Assembly (NCBI GenBank): GCA_003139975.1 | Contig: PLHN01000456.1 | Span: 1-13,799 of the forward strand | Length of the DNA stretch: 13,799 nucleotides | Direction: 5' to 3' | From: Acidobacteriaceae bacterium | Lineage (GTDB): Bacteria > Acidobacteriota > Terriglobia > Terriglobales > Acidobacteriaceae | Shown here: in pieces, positions 5,833 through 12,924 of the stretch | Numbering within the stretch: the first letter of the stretch is position 1 | Layout of the letters: every line of letters starts with the position of its first letter | Translations under genes and position numbers: made by a program | The notes under the pieces: generated by a model | Databases searched by the model: none | What the model saw: the letters and a program-made list of their open reading frames with translations, nothing else | Told to the model about the DNA's origin: nothing

Positions 5833-7725
5833 ATGAGTGCATCTGCAAGTGCAGCGGCGCCGAAGCGTCTGGAACAACCGCCGGCTTCAACATCCTTCCG
5901 GCCGTTTCAGTCGCATTCGCAACAAACTTTGCTGCTCTGCCTGCTGCTGACTGCCGCTGCGTTGATCGCCTACAACGCCACCGTACACAATGGTTTCCTC
6001 AACTACGACGACCCCGGATACATCCCGGAAAACCCTCATGTAAGGGCAGGCCTCACGTGGGCAACAGTAAGGTGGGTCTTTACCACTTATGACGGGGCGA
6101 ACTGGATACCCGTTTCGTGGCTTTCTCATGCACTCGATTTCGAACTCTTCGGTCTGAATCCGGCAGGCCATCACTACATGAGTGCGTTCCTGCACGCGGT
6201 CAACGCGGTCTTGCTCTTTCTGTTGCTTCAGAACGCCACCGGATTCCGCTGGCGCAGCCTGATGGTCGCGGCTCTGTTCGCGCTTCATCCCATGAACGTT
6301 GAGTCGGTGGCATGGGTGGCCGAGCGGAAGAACGTGTTGAGCATGCTGTTCTTGTTGTTGGCGCTGCATGTCTATTCCTGGTACACGCGGAAGCCCGCTC
6401 TTCTCCGCTACGGGGCCGTGTTTTTTCTGTTTGCGCTTGGACTCATGAGCAAGTCCCAAATCGTCACGTTTCCGTTCCTGCTTTTGCTGTGGGACTACTG
6501 GCCGCTATGCCGAATCTTTGCCCCGGCTCCCTCGGAAGCGGGGGCGCAACTGGGGAGCCCGCCCAGATTGTGGAAGGGATGGCTGCTGTGGGAAAAGGGG
6601 CCGCTCATCCTGCTCTCGGCAGTGAGCGCGGCGATCACCGTAAAGGCCGAACGGGCCGGGGGGGCCATCAAGGGCGCTTCCCAGTACAGCCTGCTCCTCC
6701 GGCTGGAGACTGCGGTGATCTCGTACGTCCGCTACCTTGGCAAGGCATTCTGGCCCTCGAAGCTGGTGGCGCTGTATCCGCACCCTACCGAGCTGTACCC
6801 TGTCTGGCAAGTGATTGCGGCGGCGGCGCTGTTGCTGCTCGTCACTGTCTCGGTTCTTCTCGCACGCAACCATCGCTATCTTGTGGTCGGCTGGTTCTGG
6901 TTCCTAGGCAGTCTGGTCCCGATGATCGGTTTGGTGCAAGTGGGGGCGCATGCCATGGCCGACCGCTTCGCCTACCTTCCTTTCATTGGCCTGTTTCTGA
7001 TGCTGACATGGTTGGTGGCCGAGCGGGCCGAACGTCACAAGGTTTCCGCCGCTTTCCTCGCTACTCCCGCCATCATTGCGCTGTTCGCTCTGGGAACGCT
7101 CACTTATCGTCAGGTCGATTACTGGCGCGACACGGAAGCATTTTGGCGCCGCACTCTCGCGCTTACCGACGACAATTTCCTCGCCCACGACATCTTCGGA
7201 GACTATCTGACCAGCCAGGGCCGAACCGAAGAAGCAGCCGCTCAATTCCGGGCCGCGATCGCCATCCGTCCCAAAGATCCCGAAGCCAACATGAACCTCG
7301 GTCCTTATGAGCAGGCCCGTGGCCATCTGCCAGAGGCCATCGAGCACTATCAGACCGTGGCTCTTTACTCGGCCAATCCAGGCCTGCGTGCCACGGCTTA
7401 CTTCAATCTCGGGCATGCCTATCGGCAAATGGGCGACTTGACGGCAGCGAAGCAATGTTTCGAAATGGTGCTGCAACTGGCGCCTGCCCAGCCCGAGCCG
7501 ATGGTCGGGCTTGGGTTGATCGCCCAAGAGAAAGGTGACCAGGCGGAAGCGGTTCGGCAATATTCGCGCGCCGTCGCCTTGCATCCTACCGACCCTGGGT
7601 ACTGGTTGCTGGCGCGGGCCTTGCAGCAGCAGGGGCGCCTGGAAGAGGCGCGGGCAATCTCCGCACGCGTGGAAAATCCGGTGGAAGCAGAGAAAACAGC
7701 GGAGTCATTTCTCTCGCGAAATTAA
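5833..7725 (+). CDS. GT-C-like multi-spanning membrane protein with C-terminal TPRs
   Basis: A 630-residue integral membrane protein of the bacterial group resembling TMTC O-mannosyltransferases. The first membrane helix (about 32-48) is followed by the conserved Asn-Tyr-Asp-Asp motif (57-60), where GT-C enzymes keep catalytic acidic residues. Next come Asn-Trp-x-Pro-x-Ser-Trp-Leu-Ser-His (90-99) and Leu-Asn-Pro-x-Gly-His-His (108-114), all hallmarks of this family. Further hydrophobic segments lie near 118-133, 142-155, 168-184, 191-220, 256-270, 325-344, 348-370, 378-396 and 405-423. Residues about 448-610 form TPRs, with Gly-Arg-x-x-Glu-Ala-Ala-x-x-Phe and Gly-Asp-Leu-x-x-Ala-Lys repeats. 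Glycosyl transfer from a lipid-linked sugar is inferred from the family; donor and acceptor are unknown. The gene lies between nadD and rsfS on the opposite strand and converges on nadD with a 32-nt gap. Confidence 0.8.
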   Translation: MSASASAAAPKRLEQPPASTSFRPFQSHSQQTLLLCLLLTAAALIAYNATVHNGFLNYDDPGYIPENPHVRAGLTWATVRWVFTTYDGANWIPVSWLSHALDFELFGLNPAGHHYMSAFLHAVNAVLLFLLLQNATGFRWRSLMVAALFALHPMNVESVAWVAERKNVLSMLFLLLALHVYSWYTRKPALLRYGAVFFLFALGLMSKSQIVTFPFLLLLWDYWPLCRIFAPAPSEAGAQLGSPPRLWKGWLLWEKGPLILLSAVSAAITVKAERAGGAIKGASQYSLLLRLETAVISYVRYLGKAFWPSKLVALYPHPTELYPVWQVIAAAALLLLVTVSVLLARNHRYLVVGWFWFLGSLVPMIGLVQVGAHAMADRFAYLPFIGLFLMLTWLVAERAERHKVSAAFLATPAIIALFALGTLTYRQVDYWRDTEAFWRRTLALTDDNFLAHDIFGDYLTSQGRTEEAAAQFRAAIAIRPKDPEANMNLGPYEQARGHLPEAIEHYQTVALYSANPGLRATAYFNLGHAYRQMGDLTAAKQCFEMVLQLAPAQPEPMVGLGLIAQEKGDQAEAVRQYSRAVALHPTDPGYWLLARALQQQGRLEEARAISARVENPVEAEKTAESFLSRN

Positions 7726-7757
7726 ATTGGGCCGGCGAGCACTGCCAGGCACGTTCT

Positions 7758-8519
7758 TCACTCGGGCCGACTGCCCCGATACAAACCCATCTTCCTGATG
7801 TAGTCCGCCACGCGCGGATCCACCCAGCGCGCCAGCGGTTTGCCCTGCGCCGCAGCTGCGCGAATCGTGGTCGCCGAAACATTCTGCTGAACGCCTTCGA
7901 GCAAGTGCAGCGTGACTCCCGGCAGAACGAGGTCTCCGGTGGCCGGTTGCTTGTGGAACGGGCGCGTCACGGCCGCGGGAGGACGTAACTGTTCCGGCAG
8001 CGCCTCGGCCACATCGCGCAAGGAATAGCCCGGCCGGCTCGCCACCACGAACTCGCACTCGCCGAGCAGAGCGCGCGCTTCCCGCCAGTTTGCAATGTCG
8101 CGAAAGGCGTCAATTCCGACCAGCAAAAACAGGCGGTCCGGCTTCTTGAGCGTAGCCTTCACCCGCCGCACGGTATCGATCGTGTAATTCGCGCCGGGTT
8201 GCGGAAGGACAGTCCCGGGGTCCCCGGCACATGTCTTCGTCTGACGAGGTGAAGACGCTCTGGGCTTTCCGGCGGGGGTTCCCGCTTCCGGCGCCTCCAC
8301 CAGCGACGGCACAAATTGCTTTTCATCCTGCGTAGCCAGCGCCACCATCGCATAGCGATGGACGAACGGCGTAACTGGCAGCTCCTGCTTGTGCGGAGGT
8401 ACACTGGCAGCCACAAACAGCACCTGGCGCAGACCATAGCGCTCCGCAGCCGCTCGAGCGAGCGAGATGTGTCCCCGGTGAATCGGGTCAAAGCTGCCGC
8501 CAAAAAAGCCGATATTCAT
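7758..8519 (-). CDS. nadD: Nicotinate-nucleotide adenylyltransferase
   Basis: NadD adenylates nicotinate mononucleotide with ATP to form deamido-NAD, an essential step of NAD synthesis. The product starts Met-Asn-Ile-Gly-Phe-Phe-Gly-Gly-Ser-Phe-Asp-Pro-Ile-His-x-Gly-His (1-17), the nucleotidyltransferase signature. It keeps Pro-Pro-His-Lys (41-44), Tyr-Thr-Ile-Asp-Thr-Val (112-117), Gly-Ile-Asp-Ala-Phe (135-139) and the C-terminal Val-Ser-Ala-Thr-Thr-Ile-Arg (214-220). At 253 residues it exceeds the roughly 190-215 of typical NadD. The excess is partly a low-complexity insert at about 76-108, before Tyr-Thr-Ile-Asp, with an inverted repeat in its DNA (8233-8256). It is on the same strand as rsfS and rlmH but separated from them by the plus-strand TPR gene. 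No clear Shine-Dalgarno precedes the ATG. Confidence 0.95.
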   Translation of the reverse strand: MNIGFFGGSFDPIHRGHISLARAAAERYGLRQVLFVAASVPPHKQELPVTPFVHRYAMVALATQDEKQFVPSLVEAPEAGTPAGKPRASSPRQTKTCAGDPGTVLPQPGANYTIDTVRRVKATLKKPDRLFLLVGIDAFRDIANWREARALLGECEFVVASRPGYSLRDVAEALPEQLRPPAAVTRPFHKQPATGDLVLPGVTLHLLEGVQQNVSATTIRAAAAQGKPLARWVDPRVADYIRKMGLYRGSRPE

Positions 8520-8803
8520 ATCAGGTTCATCAAGCCAGGACCATCAGGCCAACGTCTCCGCTGCCCGGCTAGTTTCGTCGTTCGCCGGCCCATGTTGCAA
8601 GTCTTTGTTCCCTTGCCGCCAGTTTTCCGGTTCGAGTCTTTACGAAGACCACGACTCAGACTACGCTGTGGGCAAGGGTTTTCACTTCCACGCCTTCGTC
8701 TGAGCTGGACCACTGATGTACTTCTGGCCAATGTACCGCCAAGGGAGAATACGGTGTACCAGCGTAACTCGCCGCGCATTGGATGCGCGCATAGCATCTA
8801 GGT
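8520..8803. other. Divergent intergenic region between nadD and the hybrid kinase
   Basis: This 284-nt gap separates the divergent starts of nadD and the kinase. It holds an inverted repeat with 7-bp arms at 8655-8661 (CTCAGAC) and 8698-8704 (GTCTGAG), with a shorter inner stem near 8666-8670 and 8689-8693. Short minus-strand readings through it (ending at 8516 and 8656) have no recognisable similarity, so I treat it as non-coding. No convincing promoter was found. Confidence 0.35.
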
Positions 8804-11068
8804 ATGCGAATGAAACTCCCCCTCATCCGCATCTTCGCCTTCACGCCCGCGCGGGCTCCCGCACTGCGCTACGGCGTCGCCCTGCTCAGCGCGGTGCTGG
8901 CTCTGATCCCAACTTTATTCTTCTCCGATCCAGCCGAGAGCCGCCTCGTGGTATTCGCCGTTGCCGTCATGGTGAGCGCCTGGTACGGCGGATGGAAGCC
9001 CGGCCTCGCCGCCACCTCGTTCGCTCTCACCGCGGGCGCTTACTATTCGCTTGCCGGGGGTCACACGGCGGCTGAGTATCGCAGGGCGATCGCGCACCTG
9101 GCGTTGTTTTTCGCGGTGGCCTTGCTCATCTGCTGGTTCAACGCCGCCCTGCGCGCCACTCAGGAGAGTCTGCGCCGCTCGGAAACCAACTTTCGCTCGC
9201 TGGTGATGAATGCGCCCTACGGTATCTGCCGTTGCGATGCGCTCGGAATTCTCCGTGACGCAAATCCCGCTCTGGTCGCCATGTTCGGCTACGCCGACCC
9301 TCGCGATCTGACCGGGCGCCACCTCGGCAGCCTCTACGCCGACGCCCAGCAGTGGTTTCAGACCGCGGACTATTTTCAGGCGCAAAAGGAGTTCGACGAC
9401 CTCATCGTGGAGTGCGTGCGCAAGGGCGGCTCTGCGATCGTTGTGCGCATCTCCGGCCGCGTGATTCCGAACGGCAAAGACAGCAGCTTCGAAATCTTCA
9501 TGGAAGACATTACCGAGACGCGGACCCTCGAATTGCAGCTTCGGCAGGCGCAAAAGATGGAAGCGGTCGGCCGCCTGGCCGGTGGCATCGCCCACGACTT
9601 TAATAATCTCCTGATGGTGATCTCCGGTTACTCGGAGTTTCTGCTGGAGCGCATTGGCCCCGATCCCCAGCTCCGCGGTCCCGCCGAGGAGATTTCAAAC
9701 GCGACCCAGCGCGCCACTTCGCTCACCCGCCAGCTCCTCGCTTTCAGCCGCAAGCAGATGCTGGCGCCGAAGGTGCTCGACCTGAATGAAGTGGTCACCG
9801 AAAACCTGAAAATGCTGACGCGCATGATCGGCGAGGATATCGATCTCGTCATGGTACCCGGTGCGGTGCTCGGGGCGGTCCGGGCCGATCCCGGCCAGAT
9901 TGACCAGGTGATCATGAACCTGGCTGTGAACGCGCGCGACGCCATGCCCCAGGGTGGCAAGCTCACGATTGAGACAGCGAACGTCTCGCTCGACGAGGAT
10001 TTTGCCCGCACCCATGCGCCGATCGTCGCCGGCGAATACGTCATGCTCTCGATCAGCGATACCGGCGTCGGCATGGACAGCGAAACGCAGTCCCGCATTT
10101 TCGAACCGTTCTTCACCACCAAGGGCACCAAGGGCACCGGCCTCGGCCTTTCCACCGTGTACGGGATCGTCAAGCAGAGCGGCGCGTACATTTTTGTCGA
10201 CAGCCAGCCCGAGCGCGGAACTGCTTTTCGCGCGTATTTCCCGCGTATCGATGGCCGTGAAGACATCGCGGCCGCGCAGGAAGTGGCCGGTCTGCCGCGC
10301 CCCGATCACGGCCAGGAGACGATCCTGCTCGTCGAAGACGAAGCCAATCTACGGCAGCTGGCGAGGCAGTATCTGGAGACGCAAGGCTACCGCATTCTTG
10401 AAGCCGCCGATGGCGCCGCCGCCTTGCAAATCGCCAATGGCCACAAGGGCCCGATCCACCTTCTGCTCACCGATGTGGTCATGCCCGGGATGAATGGGCG
10501 CGAAATGGCCGAGAAGATCGCGGCGCAGCGCTCCGATGTGCGCGTGCTTTTCATGTCCGGCTACACGGAGAATGTAATTGGGCACGATGGACTGCTCGAC
10601 GCCGGCGTCAATCTCCTGCAAAAGCCGTTTACGCTTCCCACCTTGAAGGAAAAAGTGCGTGAGTTGCTCGACTCCGAAATCATGCCTAGCGCAACCGCGC
10701 TATCCACCGCCAAAGCCGGTGTCGCGGAACAAAAGAAAGCGCCGCCGTATCGCGCTCGCCGCTTCAAGCTGCAACTGCCTCTCCGCTATCGCCCGCTCGG
10801 CGAAGCAAATTGGCGGCCTGGGACCACGGAGAACATCAGCCGCTCCGGCATCCTGTTCCGCGCCGAGGAACTGCTGCAGCCCACCGTACAGCTCGAGATC
10901 AGCCTTGTGCTGCCGCCCGAAATTGCCGGACTCGCCTCAACCGAGGTCGTTTGCCGCGGAGAAGTCGTGCGCTCCGTCGGGGCCCAAGGCATGCAGATAA
11001 GCCCGGCCCTGGCCGCCAAGATCGTCCAATACCACTTCCAGCACGGAACCCACACCGCTCTGGCGTAG
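8804..11068 (+). CDS. Hybrid histidine kinase: DUF4118, PAS, HisKA, HATPase, REC, PilZ
   Basis: A 754-residue membrane sensor kinase. Residues about 22-113 form a DUF4118-like four-helix membrane domain. A PAS domain follows (about 126-240), then the H-box Gly-Gly-Ile-Ala-His-Asp-Phe-Asn-Asn with phospho-acceptor His264. The ATPase has an N-box Asn-Leu-Ala-Val-Asn-Ala-Arg-Asp (372-379), G1 Asp-Thr-Gly-Val-Gly-Met (419-424) and G2 near 441-450. A receiver domain spans about 505-622 with Glu511-Asp512, acceptor Asp557, Ser585 and Lys607. Residues about 650-745 form a PilZ-like domain with Asn-Ile-Ser-x-x-Gly (677-682). The usual PilZ RxxxR appears only as Arg650-x-x-Arg653, so c-di-GMP binding is uncertain. 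Start: ATG 8804, or ATG 8810, which is better spaced from the AGG at 8800-8802. It has no partner regulator nearby. Signal and output are unknown; the receiver-PilZ end suggests output by protein contact or second-messenger input. Confidence 0.93.
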   Translation: MRMKLPLIRIFAFTPARAPALRYGVALLSAVLALIPTLFFSDPAESRLVVFAVAVMVSAWYGGWKPGLAATSFALTAGAYYSLAGGHTAAEYRRAIAHLALFFAVALLICWFNAALRATQESLRRSETNFRSLVMNAPYGICRCDALGILRDANPALVAMFGYADPRDLTGRHLGSLYADAQQWFQTADYFQAQKEFDDLIVECVRKGGSAIVVRISGRVIPNGKDSSFEIFMEDITETRTLELQLRQAQKMEAVGRLAGGIAHDFNNLLMVISGYSEFLLERIGPDPQLRGPAEEISNATQRATSLTRQLLAFSRKQMLAPKVLDLNEVVTENLKMLTRMIGEDIDLVMVPGAVLGAVRADPGQIDQVIMNLAVNARDAMPQGGKLTIETANVSLDEDFARTHAPIVAGEYVMLSISDTGVGMDSETQSRIFEPFFTTKGTKGTGLGLSTVYGIVKQSGAYIFVDSQPERGTAFRAYFPRIDGREDIAAAQEVAGLPRPDHGQETILLVEDEANLRQLARQYLETQGYRILEAADGAAALQIANGHKGPIHLLLTDVVMPGMNGREMAEKIAAQRSDVRVLFMSGYTENVIGHDGLLDAGVNLLQKPFTLPTLKEKVRELLDSEIMPSATALSTAKAGVAEQKKAPPYRARRFKLQLPLRYRPLGEANWRPGTTENISRSGILFRAEELLQPTVQLEISLVLPPEIAGLASTEVVCRGEVVRSVGAQGMQISPALAAKIVQYHFQHGTHTALA

Positions 11069-11293
11069 AGCGTAGCGCCGGCACCCTCCCGGGGCCCCCA
11101 GACTGCGCGGTTTTTTGCGGGCTGGGGTGGTGGCGGCGGTTCCGCGGGCGCTCCGCCCGCTCGCGGTGCGGTGCGGTGCGGTGCTCCTTACCACGCGTCA
11201 TTCCCCAACATTACCTTCGACACCCGCCCCGTCTTTGAAATCCCCCTCCAAGACTGTTACATTTCCGCCAGCACAAATTTCGAGGGATTCCCG
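11069..11293. other. Intergenic region with GC-rich hairpin and GCGGT tandem repeat
   Basis: The gap after the kinase contains a T6 run (11111-11116) without a convincing stem before it and a perfect 7-bp inverted repeat (GCGGGCG at 11144-11150, CGCCCGC at 11154-11160). It also holds four tandem copies of GCGGT (11163-11182). Its right end carries the promoter of the next gene. The hairpin has no U-tract, so it is not a standard intrinsic terminator. Confidence 0.4.
11235..11263 (+). promoter_or_regulatory. Candidate sigma70-type promoter of the 97-aa gene
   Basis: TTGAAA (11235-11240, five of six matches) and TACATT (11258-11263, four of six) are separated by 17 nt, with a TG at 11255-11256 forming an extended -10. 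The predicted start near 11270 leaves a short leader containing GAGGG before the ATG at 11294. It is the best-looking plus-strand promoter I found in the window. Confidence 0.6.
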
Positions 11294-11587
11294 ATGTCCT
11301 TAGTGATCAAACTGGAAGACGACCTGGGCGAGCGCAGCGAATGGGTCATTCTGAATGGAGTTGTTCCAGCCCCGAGCGACCCGACGTTCGTGCTGCTAAG
11401 TGGCGTTGATCCCTTCGGCAAAACCGTCTTCAATCACCTGCAGATGGAAGGCTTCCTGAAGGAATGGGAGCGCGTCCGGGAACGCGTCCGAGATGACTCG
11501 CAGCTGGAAGCTTGGCAGCGCGTCAAACAGATGGCCGAAACCTGCCGCCAGGACCGCGACCTTTATCTCCGCTTCGTAGGCAACTAG
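11294..11587 (+). CDS. Small acidic protein of unknown function (97 aa)
   Basis: I do not recognise a family. The product begins Met-Ser-Leu-Val-Ile-Lys-Leu-Glu-Asp-Asp-Leu-Gly and has an N-terminal, beta-rich looking half (1-50). A charged, probably helical C-terminal half follows (about 50-97), with an Arg-Val-Arg-Glu-Arg-Val-Arg run and many Glu, Lys and Gln. There is no signal peptide, membrane segment or cysteine pair. ATG 11294 is favoured by GAGGG (11282-11286) at good spacing and by the promoter at 11235-11263; the same frame is open from 11171. Its TAG (11585-11587) directly abuts the stop of the convergent MT-A70 remnant (11588-11590), so the two genes share no spacer. Whether it belongs to the restriction locus is unclear. 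Confidence 0.65.
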   Translation: MSLVIKLEDDLGERSEWVILNGVVPAPSDPTFVLLSGVDPFGKTVFNHLQMEGFLKEWERVRERVRDDSQLEAWQRVKQMAETCRQDRDLYLRFVGN

Positions 11588-11947
11588 CTAGGCACCGGGC
11601 AAGTCGAAGAGCAGGGGATGATCCGAGTCCCGCCCGCTCTGCGAGTGATTTGCGTAGGTAGACCAAGTCGGGAAATACTCGTCGGCCTGATTGCCCCAAG
11701 AAGTCCATCCCCGCCGGAGACCGCGAGCGAATAGTTCAAGGTAGGGTCCTGGGCTACAGGATTCGATGATCTCGTAGATCTCATCCGGCTTTCGGGAATG
11801 CTCACGCTTCTGGGTTTTGATGACGTTGACCTGCCTACGACCCGGCGCGAGCGTGCGCGCATTCTTTCCTCTGACGCCGAAAAGTATCAATTCGGTCGTG
11901 TTTCGGAAATAGAAGCCGACGCCGCGACCATCGGGGCCACCGTCTTT
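11588..11947 (-). pseudogene. MT-A70 family N6-adenine methyltransferase, C-terminal half only
   Basis: A 119-residue reading matches the C-terminal half of bacterial MT-A70 adenine DNA methyltransferases. It has Gly-Val-Gly-Phe-Tyr-Phe-Arg-Asn-Thr-Thr-Glu-Leu-Ile-Leu-Phe-Gly (9-24), then Arg-Gly-Lys-Asn-Ala-Arg-Thr-Leu-Ala-Pro-Gly-Arg, and Glu-His-Ser-Arg-Lys-Pro-Asp-Glu. Pro-Gly-Pro-Tyr-Leu-Glu-Leu-Phe-Ala-Arg and a Trp-Gly-Asn near the end complete it. The N-terminal half with the catalytic Asp-Pro-Pro-Trp motif and most of the SAM pocket is absent. The reading begins in frame right after the TGA (11948-11950) of the DpnI-like gene, and the DNA upstream encodes that nuclease, so no frameshift can restore the missing half. 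A TTG at 11890 is the only weak internal start seen. It should be catalytically dead. It converges with the 97-aa gene, with abutting stop codons. Confidence 0.85.
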
Positions 11948-12715
11948 TCATGAACGAAGCCTGTAGGTTCCCTTGTCCGTGAAGTCGAGGAGCCGCAGGT
12001 CTCGGAGCACCTGAAGTTGCTGTCGCATTTTCGGACGTACGTTCCGGTTGTGAGGGTGCGCCGCTTGCAGCTCCGGCTCCAGTTGGTATAGCTCTTGAAG
12101 GGAAAACTGGGACTTCCCCAATCGGCGGATGGCGTTAAGGACATCCACAGTCCAGCCCCTCAAGGACGGCGGCAGTTTGCCCAACCCCCTCACGCGTTCA
12201 AATTCTCGCCGAACTTGTTCTCGTGGCTCAGGGGTGCCGGACGATACAACCGCGATTTTGCCGTCCTCGGGAATTCCGCTCAGCAGTATCTTGCAGCCAA
12301 CCCAACCCGCCCTGCGCGCTGTTGGGCTTAGAGGTTTGCGCTTCTCAATGACGCTCTCGGAAAAAAACATCCGAGGAATCAGCAACACGTTCTGGACGTA
12401 CCACTCGCTCGTGTACTGAAGCACGAGAAGATTCGGCGCTCTATCCGACCTAATCGCACGAATCATCGCGTCGTATCCCGCGTCGACAATTTTCTTTGGA
12501 TTCCAGATTCGCGAGCTCTTGAGTTGAAAAACCTGGTCGCATCGCGGGCAGGTAAAGTCGAGACCAGGCGTGTTCACCCGCGACGGCAATATTTGGTTGG
12601 AATCGCAAGCGGGACAATAAAGCTCTCGGCCACACCAGTGCTCGCTTACAACGCGAGCGATCTGCGTGCCGGATTTGTAGGCGGCGGCGACGTCAATGCT
12701 GCATTGCAAATTCAT
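11948..12715 (-). CDS. DpnI-family methyl-directed type II (IIM) restriction endonuclease
   Basis: A 255-residue protein, nearly the length of pneumococcal DpnI (254). DpnI cuts GATC only when the adenine is N6-methylated. The N-terminal PD-(D/E)xK domain holds a zinc site (Cys34, Cys37, Cys56, Cys59). The catalytic series is Asp53, Gln64, Lys66 (Asp-Phe-Thr-Cys then Phe-Gln-Leu-Lys-Ser); as I recall, DpnI itself has Glu at the middle position. The segment Arg-Lys-Pro-Leu-Ser-Pro-Thr-Ala-Arg-Arg-Ala-Gly-Trp (126-138) is a family fingerprint. Residues about 185-255 form the C-terminal winged helix that also reads the methylated site, from Arg-Gly-Trp-Thr-Val through Arg-Gln-Gln-Leu-Gln-Val-Leu-Arg-Asp. 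The ATG at 12715 overlaps the small zinc-ribbon gene by 23 nt, and there is no Shine-Dalgarno, so translation is probably coupled. The gene looks intact. Cutting of GmATC is inferred from the family. Confidence 0.93.
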   Translation of the reverse strand: MNLQCSIDVAAAYKSGTQIARVVSEHWCGRELYCPACDSNQILPSRVNTPGLDFTCPRCDQVFQLKSSRIWNPKKIVDAGYDAMIRAIRSDRAPNLLVLQYTSEWYVQNVLLIPRMFFSESVIEKRKPLSPTARRAGWVGCKILLSGIPEDGKIAVVSSGTPEPREQVRREFERVRGLGKLPPSLRGWTVDVLNAIRRLGKSQFSLQELYQLEPELQAAHPHNRNVRPKMRQQLQVLRDLRLLDFTDKGTYRLRS

Positions 12716-12863
12716 GAGCTAAGGGAGCACTGATTTCATCGCTTCGATAAGGCTCAATCTCCGCATTACAGTTGGGGCACTTGTCGTTGCACATGGAGGA
12801 CCACGCATTTGCCCATTGCGTTCCCTCCCTGGGGCAGCGGTAGTAATTCACATAGCTAATCAT
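12693..12863 (-). CDS. Tiny zinc-ribbon-like protein preceding the DpnI-like gene (56 aa)
   Basis: A short gene starting with ATG at 12863 and ending with TGA at 12693-12695. It encodes Met-Ile-Ser-Tyr-Val-Asn-Tyr-Tyr-Arg-Cys-Pro and so on, with cysteines at 10, 25, 29 and 32 (Cys-x14-Cys-x3-Cys-x2-Cys) and Trp17 and Trp21 between them. It ends the core with Glu-Ile-Glu-Pro-Tyr-Arg-Ser-Asp-Glu. This looks like a family of small zinc-binding proteins in which Cys-x2-Cys-Gly, Trp, and Cys-Pro-x-Cys-Gly are usual. Here the first knuckle has only one Cys, so metal binding may use the Cys set above. An in-frame TAG shortly upstream rules out a longer form. The gene overlaps the DpnI-like gene by 23 nt in another frame, which suggests a two-gene cassette. 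Function is unknown. Confidence 0.6.
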   Translation of the reverse strand: MISYVNYYRCPREGTQWANAWSSMCNDKCPNCNAEIEPYRSDEISAPLAHEFAMQH

Positions 12864-12924
12864 ATTTGGGAAGCCCTAGGGAGACATCGAATCAGTTGAA
12901 ATCAGATCGAGGCTCCTCCAAAGT

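Noticed and set aside
6312..7310. Second plus-strand open frame of 332 codons inside the TPR membrane protein gene
   Set aside because: It is a shifted frame of a gene with strong family motifs, with Gly/Arg/Ser-rich composition and no similarity.
8516..8797. Small minus-strand gene upstream of nadD
   Set aside because: The open frame overlaps the nadD start and encodes an Arg/Gly-rich sequence without similarity or a ribosome binding site.
11096..11118. Intrinsic terminator after the hybrid kinase
   Set aside because: A T6 run exists at 11111-11116, but the bases before it do not form a convincing stem ending next to it.
11163..11182. GCGGT tandem repeat as a possible iteron or CRISPR-like array
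   Set aside because: Only four 5-nt copies, with no spacers and no replication or Cas genes nearby; probably simple slippage in GC-rich DNA.
11584..11862. 92-codon minus-strand frame overlapping the MT-A70 remnant
   Set aside because: It is a different frame; the MT-A70 similarity is entirely in the frame ending at 11588.
11948..12715. Possibility that the missing MT-A70 N-terminal half lies upstream behind a frameshift
   Set aside because: The upstream DNA is fully occupied by a complete DpnI-like gene, and no Asp-Pro-Pro-Trp motif was found in the other minus-strand frames I read up to 12924.
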